DNA of 64,000 bases from Rhynochetos jubatus (GCA_027574665.1 CM050659.1:21491001-21555000), one strand, 5' to 3'. Positions 1 to 20,176 are shown, counted from the stretch's first letter. Program-made: numbers and translations. Notes: generated by a model from the sequence alone, not told the origin.

Positions 1-1077
1 GAGGCTACCAAATGTCAGGGAAACCTTCCGGAGCAGCCCCTTCAGCACTCACTCCTGGCTTCTGCAGCTCCCACTGCAGGCAACAGGAAAGCTGTGCCGG
101 CAAGGGCTGTAAGAAACACGATTGGGAAAAACTGTGTCTGGTTTTCTCCCTGTCTGAAACTAATTTCACGGTAAATTCACTTTCACAGCACAACACACAT
201 GCATTTGTAACGGATGATTTGCATTTTCATTAAATGAACTCGATTCAATCTGGAAAGGCCACGGGTTAGTGCCTAATCCCGTTCTCCTCGAACACGGAGG
301 TGGAACTCCCTCTCGATTCATTGCCAGTTATCCCTGGCTGGCACGCTCGGCGAGGCTCGGAGGATACCCCGCGCTCCTCGGAGCCTGCTAACGTGCTTGG
401 AGGGCACGTGTGTGTGAAGAGCTGCAGCACTGGGGCACTGCTCTCTCTAACATGCTTTTAGCGACCCATTCAGCCCTGTAGTACGTGACCCCGTATCCTT
501 TTACCACACCTGGTGTGATTCCCTCCCGGTTTGAACCTATTCACAGTAAGATTAATCATGTTAACGCAAGCGCTGGGAAGAGAGGACTGACTGCTCGTGG
601 AAAATACGGCTCAAGAAATTACACAACACAGCTGAACATGACATTGGATTTCCAACCTCGCTCTGAAACCACAGCAATACGAGGTTGATGCTTGTATTGC
701 AGGCTGGTGACGTTTCTGAGTTTCAGAAGGACAGAGTGCCTGAAAGCACGCATGTTTTTTTCCTACAAGTTTAAACAACAAATAATCTTCCTACGCAGCT
801 GGCTTTGCCCCTGGTCGCTTGGCATGTAGCTGAAGTTGTTTCACATTTTGGCCCAAGGAGGAAATAACTGTGTGGCAATGGAGATCAACAGCTTTGGCCT
901 TCATTGTTTTGATCAAAGAATACTAAAATGCGAGTCAAAAATGTATTTACTATGCTGGTAAGGTGACTGGCACCACAGCCTACTGAATATCAGAACAGTA
1001 GCTTGCATTTTAAGTGAGGTAGAATGATTGAATTTTGTAAGATATTTAGATTTTTCTAAAATGCCCGTAATAAGTAA

Positions 1078-1104
1078 ATAAACAAACAAACAAACAAGCA
1101 AACA
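1078..1104. repeat. (AAAC)n microsatellite
   Basis: A short run of AAAC units with one G interruption, in an AT-rich noncoding stretch. Confidence 0.8.
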
Positions 1105-4100
1105 CTTCCTTCTAAATAGCGTATATTGTCCCTGAAAAAGTTTGTTGAAAACTCTGGCTTCATTCAAAGTTTGCCCTTTTTTCAGTAACTAAATGGATAA
1201 CATTTTCAAATTCTATTTTTTTAAAGTAGAAAAATTCTGCCAAATATTTTGAAGATAGGCGACTTACAATTAAAAAAAAAAAGGCAAAAAATACATCTTC
1301 TTATCCCACCTGCTACAATTTGAAATATTCCTGACATCTCAGTAAACGTTAGCTGTCTTGATGACCCTATTATTCACATGGCTGGTTACATGCACTAACA
1401 ACATTAAGCCGGGGGGATGTTCTCCATAACAACCATGGGGGGAAAAATCTCGATTCTAATAAATAATGTTTATTTACACAATAGGGAATACAGCCCTTTC
1501 TGTCTACAGTGTTGCAAGTAATAGTGCAAACTGTAGAACATCAGAATGAATGAAGGCAGATTTATGTCATTAAGATGCTTTTGGCCCGAAGCATTAACGT
1601 GAGTGTTAAATTATTAGGGTTTAGGACATAATATATAATAAGCATAGAGGCCATAAGTACCCTTTTTAATAAGAACGCATTTTACCCTGCCACTTATGTT
1701 ACAGATTTTGCAGTGTTTTGGGATATATAAGCTCAGGTACAGTCCTTTCTGGAGTGAAGTCGCTACGATCAGGATCAGGACCAGTGCCAGTGTTATTTTA
1801 ACAGCCCAGAGTATTCAGTAACAGATTTTACCTTGCTTCAAGGTGAGGCAGTGCTGTTCATTACTTTGCAGAGCTGATGCAGATCTGCCTCCCAGCACTG
1901 GCTTTGTGAAGCTGGCTGGTGTCTTCTGCTGCTAGCTCTGGTGCTCTCATACCCTGTTCCCCACCTTACACAACGCTGGCGCAGGTGCTCGACAGTTAAA
2001 AGTCATGGCAGTTACACCGGAGAGGATGAAATACCGCAAACAGGCTGTTCACAGACAGGATGATGAAAAGGGGGCAGCAAACATCGCAAAGGCAGGTGTT
2101 CAGGATGCTGGTTTGAAGACAGCGCAGCTATTTATAGTGTGCGAATCTCTCTAGATCTTTTTACTAACTGGAGCTAACCCTGCTCTTTCCCTGAGAAGTT
2201 TCTCCAGCAGAAGTTATTCCCCTCATTTGAACTATATAATATAAATATCAACTCATGGAAAATAAGATGCCATACGTATTTTAAACTTTTTCTTCTTGCC
2301 GGTTACCCCTTAGCAACATGTCTTTTTAATGATACATTTTTTAATAATAACTCCCACCCAAGAATCTTGAGAACTTTCCAGTACTGAACCCTATTCTACA
2401 TATAGCCAAACTGAGGCAAACGCTACTTACTCAGCTCACCCAGGGCAACAGAGTACATCACAGCCTGGCCTGGTTCAGAAGGTAAAGCCTCAGTTCCTGC
2501 CAAGATCCCCATCTGTGCTTCATTTCATGCTCTGAGTCACTCAGTTGGCCTTGGTCTAAAGCACCTAAGTAAATGTTTGAAAGATTGAAGCCTGCTGTTG
2601 ACTCTGCACAGGCGAGGCTACAGCCTTGCAGAGCTAAATACAACTCCTGACCCTAACCAAGGGCCACACCTTGAGCCTCCAGCCCAGGCCACCCACGGCT
2701 GAAGTAAAATTATCAGAGACACTGCATGCTTACCCAAGATATGCCCAGGGCAGAATTCTCAATGGAATGGTTAATTTCACTAGATGAGTAAAGGACATAA
2801 CTGTCAGTCGTAAGAGAAACTGAATTACTGATACACTTCTCTAAGAAAAAGCAAGCTTGAACTATTTGCAAACAGTGGCATTGACTGTTTTGATGACCGT
2901 ACTGATGGGCAATTGAGAGGGAAAGTGTTAGCAGCACGTAACAGCTTTAATATTTTCCATTTATTTTATATATTGGCTGTCACTCTGCCAGAGCCCTCTA
3001 TTTTTCCCATATCTGTGCCACTGAGAAAGTATCACTGAGTGGATAGGGGCAAGGAGAGTTTCAGTTACTGCAAACCACGCAAAGGAGAAGTGGCACTGTT
3101 CGCTTCAGAGAAATCTAGTCGTGTCTTTATGCCCAGCCTTGCAGGCCTGCTGAGCCACTCTGCAAAACCTTCACAGGAGTGAGCATGCTTGGGTCACGTT
3201 GCTCAGGAACAGGGGCAGGATGGCGGAGCCCAAGGGAGGAAAGAGATGCAAGAAAAGCGATCCAAGCACAACTGCACCTGCTCCTTTCACCCTGAAACCA
3301 CAAAGCCAAATTACCAGCAGTCCTGAGGCCAGCACAACACTGCTGCCCAGCACATAGCAAGGACCAGGCAGGGGCACTGGGCTACCATGTGAGAGCCAGG
3401 GGCCAGCCAGCCTTGGAAGCGTGGGGTTCCCATAAAAACTACTGAAACAACAAATTCCTCCCCATGTAGTACGAGTAGTTCCTGAGACCCCATCACACAC
3501 TTTCAGCCACAACCGAACTCAGAGGCTGTCGGTGCTGAAGAGGCACTGGCTTGGGAGCAGAGCACTCCATTCCAGCCCACAGCCAATTCTGAGCTTGTGC
3601 AAAGCACCTCCTGAAGCAGCACAGGAAAACTTCCTGGAATGGGCCTCTCTGGTATGCGAGCATTTCCTTTTGCCTAGAGGTGTTTTTTTAAAATCGAGCC
3701 TTATCTAGCACTTAGGTGGCTGAGCAAGCACTTAAAAAGGAATAGCTTCGTGGAAAGCAGAGGCAACACCTCCAGATGCAGAGGATCGAGACCCCGTTGT
3801 CATGTCCCTGCAGTCAGAGTGACTCCCTGGATGTCAGTGGGATTGCTGCGGACTGCCTGTGGTCATCCCTGGCACTGGGGTGGCAGTCCGCAGAGAGAAG
3901 ATAAAACAAACTGATACACTGAAGCAGAGAACACCAGGAGAGTGGAGACAGGTAGAAAACGATTAGGTTGTAATGGGTGTGTTTGGAGCAAACATTAGAC
4001 TTTAATCTGAGCTTGCTTAATTTTGGGTAAGACATAGAAATAAGATGGTACAGCATGTCACTGTTGGCAAAGGGCTGAGACATCTGCTGAATCCAGTGAG

Positions 4101-7048
4101 CACCAGGCACTGGTGAGCGGCACTGGCGGTACTGATGGGGAGCTGTGTAGAGAAGAGGCTCTTTGATTTTGGGGGAACACTTAAAGTCTCATTTAACTCT
4201 CAGATCAGCACGTTTTCACTCAAATACAGCGTTCCCCGTGTCATGGTATTCTGAATATGGATGAAAAGTCAGTCAGTCATTGTCAAAAGATGGTGTATGT
4301 GACAGATGCACGGGGAAGATGTAGCTGGAGACACAAGGTAAGAAAAAAATCCCCACAATCTTAAGGGAAAAAAGAGCTAAATAGCTTCTACTAGATTTAT
4401 GCTACTGTGAGACCTGTAATCATGTTCTGGATTAAAATCTTAAAACTAGCACACGACTGAGATAAGCTGAATCAGATGCATCAGTCAGAATTTCTAACTC
4501 ACCCTATTTTTTTGTCGCATTTTTCTCTATCAAAATTATTTTGGATGTAGCTGTTTATTTTTTTCCCACAGCTATTCTAGGTGGCTGAACTAGCACCTTC
4601 AGGAATATTCTACCCAAAGGGTATCTAAAGGGCATGTCCACACACCAGAAGCCTCTGGGCTGAACGTGAGCAAGTCTGGACAGCCCAAATATGGGGCTAC
4701 AGATGTACATAGCAAAAAAAAAAAAATCACCCTGGATCTCGTTTATAGAATAGAACAACATTTTGATGGATACAGGGGGACACTAAGCTGCCTGCTGAGC
4801 TGCCTGCCTCTCAGCTGTCAGCTCAACGTCCCAGCCACCACCCATTCCGATCTCTTCGACTGCGCTGGGATTCCCGTCTCACCATGAAGCACAGGCTACA
4901 ACCCGACATAAATGAGGTCTAAGAATAACTGCTGCAGAACAGTTACACCAAATGCACTGAGAAAACGTGTTTGTGCTTGATGCGCTGTAGAAATTATTCA
5001 CTAATAGTTCAGCCACAAGAATGATACTGTGAGAACAGGAAAGAGCTGCTCTTTAAAAGTATTTTGCACCAGCTAAAGCTGCTGAATGTTTAATCCTCTG
5101 AAGGCTTCTGACTCCATCTCTTTCTCCTTCTATCAGCGCGTAATTGTGACGAGATGCTTCTAGTCATTATTAACATCTTCAATTACCCACGCAAGAACCC
5201 TGGTAATGCAGGACATAATGTCCCTGTTACAGTCTGGCAGATGAGCGTTTTGACCAAAATGTGTGAAAAGGAGCTGTGGATGAAAAAAGGCTTTCGGGGC
5301 CAGACTCAGTCACATGACACACGTCAAAGAAACCAATGCACGCATGAGCACTTGCTTTCTTATCTAGCTGAGTTCAGAATCTGAGCCTTGGGCGTTAATT
5401 AACACTTTGAGTGTGCAGTATTTGTTCTTTAATTAGATGGTAAGATGCTTAGGGGAGTGATGAACATTTTTTTCCCTTGTTATTTTAAAAATTCTGTCTG
5501 TACTCAGAATCCAAAAAGAGATCACGATCTCAAACCGGTGAAGATGGCAATACCCTCCTTTGCATTTATCCGTGAGAAAGAGACTTTAACAGTTCTTTTT
5601 CTAGTAGCTCGAGAAAATGTCAAACAGAAAATGATAAATCAACCCAATGACGGGGCCCTCCGAACGCCTGAGCTTTACAGCTCTCCAGGCGAAGACTGTG
5701 AATCAGATGCTGAATGCATCAGCCCAGAGAAACGTCACCGAACAGGATGCTACAGCTTCGCATCTGCTCCTGGGGAAAGTGAGAAGGGGCTGGGGAGGAA
5801 AGACAGGTACCGAGAGGAAGTAATGTCCTGAAACCGCCCCCCCGTCAGGAAATTAAGACTACTGTGGGGATTAGTGGGACATTCTGTAACACATCTTCAA
5901 GCACATCTCATCTTACAATTCCGATACCCAGATGTACCAGGCCTGTAGAGTAATGCGATGCAATGACACCAGGAGACGGAGGGTGGGAGGAAGACTGAAA
6001 TTATGAATGAGTCCATCCAAACACATCTGAAAGACGCATATTTATGCAAATTCTAGTGTGTATTTGTCCTGCCCCAAGAAGCAAGTAAGCAGATGGAGGC
6101 ACGTTTCTTCTAATTTACTGCCTGCTTTTTCACACACAACTTCCACCCCCAAAGGAAGATCTTTCTATAGAAAACAACTTGTATAAAGAAAACTTGTAGG
6201 TGGGTTCATCACTCTGCCAAACATCTGGCAGCCTTTGAAAACCCTCAGCTCAGAATCAGCATGTCAACTGCTTCCTCTGTGGGCGACTACTTTCCTCACC
6301 CTCACACTAGAAGAGGAGCAGTCTTCCCACAAGTCAGGCTCAAGGAGAAGAAAAGGACATGTGATTTCATGTACCAGATCCTTCCAAACTGGGGACACAA
6401 ATAATCTTGTCTCCAGCATCTGGAATGCATTGAGATTACCAAGATTTTCTTCCAAGTGAGTAGGATCACTCCCAATTCCCTGTCCTGTTTGTAACCCAGC
6501 TCCTCCAAACAGGTAGGCGAATAATTGACTCAACTGCCTTGGAAACCTATGAGCCCAAATCCTTTTCTTGGGGAAAACTGTGACTGTGGAAACGCAGAGT
6601 AACTATACCAGTGCCTGAGAAAGACGGCAGCTGACACGAGCGGCTTTGGGCACTGCCTGGCCCCCGGGCTGAATAACCAACTCAACTGCAACCCCTTCTA
6701 AGGTCTGGAGACCATTTCCGGGCAACTCAGCTGATCTGCAGAAACTGGTGTTTCAGACTCTGGAGTTATTAGGGACAACATTTTTAGGAGTGATAATCTC
6801 TGCTATTTTTTTTTCCTGTCAGTTGTTTGATTAGTCATCCCAGGCAGCTGCTCCCATGAAATGTGAAAAGGCACCATTATATAAAAACTTGCATGAGCGA
6901 ACTAGCTGGAAGGAGAAGCAGCGACCATTACTGCACCCTCAATATTGTTTTTACACTGGTAAATGTTCAGCTTCCCTAGAGCTGCTCATGATTTGCTTGA
7001 CAACATAAAAAGCCTGTTTCAAGAGAAGCACAGCAGATTTCTTTTGCC

Positions 7049-7066
7049 TTTTTTTTTTTTTTTTTT
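7049..7066. repeat. Poly-T tract, 18 bases
   Basis: Uninterrupted run of 18 T in noncoding DNA. There is no gene-like sequence beside it that would make it the tail of a processed copy. Confidence 0.85.
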
Positions 7067-8312
7067 ACATTCAAGATGTTGCACTTTAAATATAATTATC
7101 ACATCAAATTAAAAAGGCTTCCAGGAAAAGTCTACCATTGACTAAATTTACACTTTTCCCATACGGACATCTTAGGGACATTTCAGGTAAAATGGAAAGA
7201 AACGTCGATGAGATGTGTGTCTGTAGGAGGGAACATGAGCTGCCAGTTGCCCAAAAATAAAGCCTTCTGTATCTTCAACAGAAAGTAAGTTTTTAACTTT
7301 TGAAATGGAGTGATTTTTGCAAAGATTTTCATTTCAGCTTTTTGAAAGACACAAACATGAGCTTTGCAAGAACAGCGTAAAAACATTTTGAGCAAGGGTT
7401 TAAAATACCCGTTCTGAGGGTATTGTTTAAAATGGGCTATGAATTCACAGCCAATTAACTGAAACATGTTCCTCTGAAATGAAATTTCCTGTGTACACAA
7501 TCCAATCATACCTCTGGGACAAGATATACTCAGTAATTAATCACAACATTACTCAGCCTTTTTGGTGTTCACCACCCTCCTTCAGGCAATAAACTCCAGG
7601 GCCAGTGAGATAAGCATCATACAGGAGCAGGAGAACAGGCCTGCAGAGGAACTGGATGCATTTCCTCGAGATACTCCACTGCCCTGACGGTCGTAGTTGA
7701 CATAAACAACCCAAAAATATTCTGTTTAAATCCATGAAGAGAACAAATACTCTCTGCCGTGTTGACGCCTGCCTCAGATTTTGCAGGGTACACCAAATAC
7801 AATCTCTGCATGCATTCATACGGGAAGAAAGAACACCAGGGATTAAATTTTTCAGGGTATTGTATGAGGGCTTAGATACGTAATTCACCCTGACTTCAGA
7901 TCAAACAGACCAAGGAGCGCTTGCTCCTTTATAAAGTTTACTGGCCTGCCCTGACTGCATGTCAAGCTCCTTGTAGGGCCAGTCCTATTTCCCAGGAACA
8001 CGTGCTATATCCAAGCTAGTCCTCAGTGGGCAGCTTCTGCTACTGTTCACTCTCACATAAATCCCAGATCACTCTGAGCTAAACCAAGTAGAATTTAGCC
8101 CCTTTTTCCAGTAATCACACCTTTAGGAGGATCAAATGGGCCTGCCTCTCCTCTCATGCTGCTGCAAGTCACGCATCACTCCATTTAAGCCATGGTACAA
8201 CTTAATTTCACATGAGTGTGAAGAGCTGATGGAAGATCTTTCCCTACCACACTCAAACAGATGCCATTGATGGAGCGGAGATGCAAATCCAGCCCATCGC
8301 TGCTGAGATCTG

Positions 8313-8365
8313 TATAGAATCATACAAATTTTAGGTTGGAAAAGACCTTTAAGATCATCATTAAC
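8313..8365 (-). mobile_element. CR1 LINE fragment (3' tail only)
   Basis: The left side reads as the reverse complement of the CR1 3' terminal repeat (ATAGAATCAT). It is followed by GGTTGGAAAAGACCTTTAAG, the most conserved part of the avian CR1 3' end. Only about 50 bp remains, heavily 5' truncated. Confidence 0.75.
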
Positions 8366-10746
8366 CATTAACCAGCAACATCAGCTGAAGAGAAGAGGAG
8401 CTTGACGACAGAAGTCACAGTTCTTGTGACTTGGGACTCTTGCAAGGAACAGTGTGTAACAACATCGTACACCCATACATGTAGAACGAGACAAATGTGG
8501 CCAGTGTGGTTTTGTAATTAGAGGTAGATCAGTTTTCTGATGAGTGATTTGCTTAAAGCAAACTCCCTGTTTTGAACACTGTCCTTCCTTGGGGTGCACC
8601 CAAACCCTAGTTTTGCAACAGAGCTCCATCTCTAGACATTTGCAAAGCGTAGAATCAGTTTTAAAACTGATGGTATCGCACGCAAACAATGGAAACTGGA
8701 GAGTCTATCCAGCTGTTCAGCAGACCTTCCAACCTGGCCTGCCACTGCGCTAACACTGGACCTCTTACAGTTCCTCACTGCAGGACCAGTGTTCCCATGT
8801 CGGCAGTGCAGCAGCGTAGCTTTGGTATCCAGAGCCCCGCATCAATTGTACCTGGTGTTTGCAATGCTAGGGCAGGGAGAGATAAAGGCTGGCTAGAAAG
8901 TAAGCAAAATTGCACTTGAGATGGGGCCAAGCTGCAGTACTGGAGCTGCTGGTGCTGTGCAGCCTGGTTCTGACCTTCATTTCAAAGCCCTATCATTGCA
9001 TAAGGCAGCTGTGCTCGGGCAGTTTTGGGGTGTAGCTTGCCTTAAGCTAATAAACGCTTTCAGATAACATTGCTTAAAGACTTCAGTCAACACCGTATCT
9101 GGGTGGATAAACAGAATTAAGAATAAATGTTCTTAATTCAAAATGCAATCAGTTGATCTGCAAAGTAAAGCAAGTTGTATTTCTTGCCTGGGGATCTGCA
9201 GTGTCCCTAAAGGCAGGGAACTTTGGCCCAAAGGAAATTTTGATACTAGTCAAGGGTGAATGGCATTTCACAGGAGTCTGAGAAGCTTTTTCCTACAAGC
9301 ATTTTCCAGCTATTCCCATTTAAAAATATGCTATTAATCCGACTTCAATAAATACATTTACATGGCTGATTCTGGAATACTGTCAGTAGGAATGATGTTA
9401 GACCTATTTGGGTCCCAACGTGTAATTCTGTGTGGTTACCTCCCACCAGTTTAAAAAAAGGGCTGATTGTGCTGGAACTGTTCCCTTTATAACGGAGTTT
9501 GTGCATGTAGACACTGGGGAGCATAATGCCTATCCCAAATCCCGCCACTTTTACACAACACCAGCATGAACATCTGAGAAAAATAATTCAGGTTCCACAG
9601 TTTTCCCCACTAGCTTTGTTCTTTCCGAACTCGGTTTCACAGGAGAGCTAGACTGGGCAGAGAGCTTGTACTCCTTGAGAACTATTATATTTACCCCCAA
9701 GCAGATGAGATACTGAAGTTTCTGAGCAGACTCAAGGCTCAAGCCTCAGATTACCAACCAGGCTCCACAACTAACACAGTTGTACCTCTCCTTTCAGTCA
9801 ACAGACAATAGGTTTGGGCGCAGAACTTGAGGCCAATTCTACTCCCACAGTGCTGCCGAGTACAATTGATGCTGCTGAAGTCGGTGAAATCAGTCAATGT
9901 TAAACATCAAATTTTTATCTGGGAGGAAATGCTGCATTCCTTAGAGACATTTATCTTTACTATGGCTATAATTCTGCAAAATTCTTTCTACTGTTTAGTA
10001 AAAGGGGAACTTCTTGATCCCAAATAGGTGCCCCTCCAAGCACTGAGGCCAACAGGTATTCTTGACTTCCACCTATGGTATAAACCCCCAAAAAAAGATA
10101 GTCCATGACACTGTCTCTGATCCTGATTACACAAACAAGAACAGCATGGCTGCTCTAATTGCATGTGTGAGGATTCTGCTGGTGTTCTTGTACTGCATTT
10201 TTATTGCTTCCAAATTCACTGTCAACAGACCTGTGCTTAGACCTATATCTTGTGGATTCATCTCAGTTCTCTGTTTGCTAGCTTCTGTATTTGGAAAGCT
10301 CTGCAGCCCTCCACTTCTCACAATGACGGGTCCATTCTTGTCACAATCTTCCACTGAGACGCTTATTAATAACACCATAAGTTACCAGTGCTTCAATTAG
10401 TACCACTGTTCATTGTGCACGACTTAGCATTTTTTCACAGAATTGCCCTATGATGGTCAACGGTCTCACCTTTGTTTTTACCAATGCATCAGCTTGTGAC
10501 TGGAGTATCCCCAAAGAACTAGCTACTGTCCATTTACACAATTTAAAAATCCCATTACTGAAAAGCATGTCTTTTAAAAACCACTAGAAATGTGTATTTA
10601 AATGTGCCATGTTTTCATCTCTGCTTTCTCGGGGGAGGGGGTGACATTGCTTGGCCTAATCAGAAATCAACCATATTCCAATTAGGAGTACCAAAGTGGC
10701 AGTAAGACCTCTTGTTATTAAACGAACAATTGATTCTTTATCACAG

Positions 10747-16528
<5,782 letters not shown>

Positions 16529-19500
16529 AGTTTTCATACAGTTTTCCTTGTCAGCTTTGGACCCCAGTATACAAAAATTGTTGTAATTGAATTAACATAG
16601 AAGCACGACTCAAACGGGCATTTGTATTGCGAACCATGGGCAGGAGACTGGAAAGGGTCTGTTACACATGCACTGTGTGAAGAGCAGATTTGGCCTTTAA
16701 AGTTAACCAAATCTCATTTATTAACTAGTCATAACTATACCTAAATATAAGTACAAAAAGACTGTGATCCACATTTATTCAACCTATTTTGCAAAACTAA
16801 TTAGGCAACAGGCTGAAGCCCTTGACAATGTAAGAGCTTTCCAGCCAACTGTCAGTAACGCTGTAGGTGTCCACGCAGTTCTGCAGCACACGCTCTTGTC
16901 CAGAAGCAGTGTTGGCCAACCTCCTGTTTCCTGAGCATCAAGAACAACCAGCCTGGCCACTACATTGCAGTGTTTAAAGGATCTGTTTTTGCACGCCAGA
17001 AGTAAAAAGAAGTTTCATCGATGCCATCAAAGTGCCGAAACGGATGTTGAGACCTGGAGCAATGAAATCTCGCATGTCTAAATTCCACTTAAAACAAAAG
17101 GCCCTGAAAACTTTTACCCTGCTGCTGCCTGACGTGGAATACATTTTGGTAACAGCGGCCTTCTTGTCTTTAAAGTTCCCAAGGCACCAGCATTCCAGAA
17201 CTGTGTTTTTCAACAGTTCTGGTCCTCTGTTTAATGCAACTGGCATGCAGGTACCCCGTTTAGACATGGATTGACTGGTTTCCAGACAACAGGAGCTGGA
17301 AATCTAAAACCCTTGCAAGGCTTGTTATAATAGGCACACAGAGCATCAGATTCTTCATGACATGCAGATACAGCTGATTTCAAAACTTAGAATTGAACAC
17401 TGCATACTATCCAACACAGTAATGTCAACTGCTTCCTCTGCCTGAGATGACTCAAATCTATTTGCAAGCAACTGCCCTACCCACTAAGCAACAAACTCAT
17501 GCTCCTTTCCCCCTGGTCTCTTCAGCCCACTGTAACTGACGATTATCTATAGGTGAAAGCATCGAGAGGTAAGTAGTGCACACACACCACTAGCCAACAG
17601 CTGCGTAACAAGCACTCTGGAGGGAGAAAAGGGAATCGAACCGTATATATACACTGATCACTAGACACCTCTTCTCTCTGGGCCTCATTTCTAAGGTTAA
17701 GCAAACTCAGTTCTTCCAAAGTGCAAAAATACCTACTTCCAGAACGGCTCGAGGACCAGTGGGCTCAGGTGAATACAGACGCAGCCTCAGCAGCTCCCTT
17801 CTGAACTCCACGAGGCAGACATTCACTGTCACAGGAGCCACTGGTTTGAGTCTCACGCACTGCGGAAAAATCTATCATCTGCCTCAGGGATCTTTTTGGC
17901 ATTTAAGACATTCATAGGATCTAATGTAAATCCTTTGGTGACTGCTCCTTGCCTGTAAACATTAGTTATATACAGCTGTCATCTTTAAAATAGATAAAAG
18001 GATACATCTGTGCTAAGGTTTTCAGGTTTAGTTCCTACAGCTCTAAGTGTGTTTATCAAGAAAGCGACCACAAAAAGGAAAAAAAGATAGCAACACTTAA
18101 AGAGGATGTAAGGCATGAGGTCCTAATTCAGTTTGGATCCTTAGGCCTAACTGTATTCGTTGCCTCATCTACAGTTTCCTGATTTTCAAATATCTGTCTG
18201 TGATAGACGTGTCCTAGTGCTCAGCCTCAGCTCAGAGCAAAAGAGCATTTACAGTGTCCTTACGACATTGTTTTAACTAAAAACTGCGTGTGTAGGACTG
18301 CGAGGGTCAAACCCTTACTAATAGCAACTGCCATATTCCACCAGCAGATCCTCACGCTCCTCCTCCCCAGAACATCCAGGGTAAGCCTCAGGTCACGACC
18401 TGTATCAAGTCTCTTCTTGATCAGGCATCTATCTCTCTGCCTGACTCGTGGCAATTTTGCTAAGCAAAATCCACAGACTCGCATCCAGCAGTCTAGGTTG
18501 AGAAGCTCACTGAAAGTTTCGAGTACTCACGCCCCAAGCTTTGTAAGCATGCAGAACTAGGATGATAAGCATGCTTAGTGACAGCAAGAGAAGACTAAGT
18601 ACTACCTACTCCTGCTTGGGTGCCATTTCTCACCAAAGGTGTTTCCTAACGAGATAATTAAAATCCATTATTGGTCCAAGGGAGCCCACCGCTTGGCTGA
18701 CAGTGGCATTAATTTTAATTTCTTCTCTGCCATTCCTAGGCATTCTTTTACTCTTGCCCTTCATGGGAAAACATTAACAACTCTCTCCACAACACTGCTG
18801 TAGTTGTACTAGTTCTTCTGATGTCATCTCCTGTACACGTGTCTTAGTTATATTTTTCTTACTGCCACAGCTTTCCAATTTTCACATCCCTGCAACAGCA
18901 CTATCATGATTAAAGAGGGGAATATATTATCTGGTCATTATCAGAATTTCTTAATCTTTCCTTACTCTCACCTCCACACATTTCTCTGCATGTATTCCTT
19001 CCATAACTTGCTACAGTAAACAGGAACTCATGCTGAAGTTGTAGTTACCTTCCATAGCTAATACAATCTTCCTAGGACACCACAGGTCTTGCATTTGCTA
19101 AGAGCAGAAATTCCTCAAGTTAGGTTAATGTTTTTATATAAAAATAAAGAATAGTTGCACACAAGTTCTAGACTAATAGTTCCTCTCATACTTCTAATAA
19201 AAAAAACCCAAAAAAGCAAAAATAAGAAGCAAGACAGATCGCCGGAGGTGAGGAGGAAGGTAAAGAAAATAATATTTTTTTGGAGTTTCTTAACGTACTG
19301 AGGTATTTTTTGTAAGCCTTCTGGCAGATGTTTGCTCTCGTTGTGAAGTTTCTCTCATGTAAAATAGTTTATTAAAAAGGATGGTGCACTGTTCCTAGCT
19401 TTCCACTGATGCTCTTGGCAAAGCACAAGCCAAATCAGGCATTGACCCACGGTGTGTAGCTCAAAAACCCTGCAGAGCTATGCAGGATGCAGAAACATTT

Positions 19501-20150
19501 TTCAGAATGTGCCTCAGATGTCTTTGCTGCATGGCCTATTTACCTTCTCCTGAGGGAGTAGCGATTATTAATATGGAAACCAGATATTAAGCCAACATTC
19601 AAGCCACCATCTCCTGGGGAAGTGGATTTACAAAGCTGCAGAGCTGTGGCAGGGTTTTGTTGCTATACAAAGATCAAGGATGAACACAGATTTCTTAACT
19701 TCAGCTCTTCTCAGCTGAAGTTTTGACAGCAGTATCTAAGAAATGTTTAGACGGTCAGGTTCCTCCTTCAAGCAGGGTCTGTGTGGCCAGAGCTCACTGT
19801 ACAGGCAAGTTACCCCTCCTGCTCTCAGCAGGTACCCTCAGTGAAATTTAACCTGCATCTTGCTCCGTAGGATAGACTTAATGTACCCGGTGAAGATATT
19901 TGGTTGTAGGTTTCTCTCTTGCTTATCAGAATAAATTGCATTACCTTAATCCCTACAAGTCAAACTGTAGAAACTGTCATCTTCCATTTCAACCTTCCCT
20001 TGCAGCAGAACAAACGTGTTCTGTTTCCACGCTGTGTAACCGAGGGCAGGGTTTCATCTGACTTGTTGTTCACATCCCAAGCGCACAAAGCTATTTAGAA
20101 AATAATGGTTTTGTTACATGTAAGTTTAATAAAGTTTTATAACACCAAAG
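16529..20150 (+). other. VSIG1: Probable VSIG1 3'UTR
   Basis: No further coding exon of any gene is visible between the VSIG1 stop and the PSMD10 3' end. AATAAA signals occur at 19143, 19930 and 20128. The last sits about 40 bp before the PSMD10 signal on the other strand, so if it is used the UTR is about 3.6 kb. The true end is inferred; an earlier signal could be the main one. Confidence 0.45.
20128..20133 (+). terminator. VSIG1: Candidate VSIG1 polyadenylation signal AATAAA
   Basis: Canonical hexamer, the last plus-strand one before the convergent PSMD10 signal. Upstream alternatives are at 19930 and 19143. Confidence 0.45.
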
Positions 20151-20170
20151 GCTGCTGTTTAGGAAAGCTC

Positions 20171-20176
20171 TTTATT
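20171..20176 (-). terminator. PSMD10: Candidate PSMD10 polyadenylation signal (AATAAA on minus strand)
   Basis: TTTATT on the plus strand, about 980 bp after the PSMD10 stop codon. Cleavage 10-30 bases downstream would put the end near 20150, abutting or overlapping the VSIG1 end. Confidence 0.5.

Larger units (their letters stand above)
1..10746. other. Region upstream of the first visible VSIG1 exon, no coding exon identified
   Basis: No open frame here shows a recognisable domain, and none supplies the missing signal peptide or first half of the VSIG1 V-set domain, which should carry the first Ig cysteine followed by a Q-W-S-type core. The left third is AT-rich. The stretch holds an (AAAC)n microsatellite, an 18-base poly-T run, one CR1 tail fragment and two TATA-like strings (1724-1730 and 6878-6886) with no supported exon after them. 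It is most simply VSIG1 5' intron or upstream intergenic DNA. Short 5' exons could have been missed. Confidence 0.5.

Noticed and set aside
1873..1905. ATG followed by a hydrophobic decapeptide (MQICLPALAL) as a VSIG1 signal-peptide exon
   Set aside because: It hits a stop at once, and the only possible donor is a chance GTGAAG. There is no continuing V-set exon.
16974..17274. Open frames on both strands in the VSIG1 3'UTR
   Set aside because: No recognisable domain, no splice partner and composition like the surrounding UTR.
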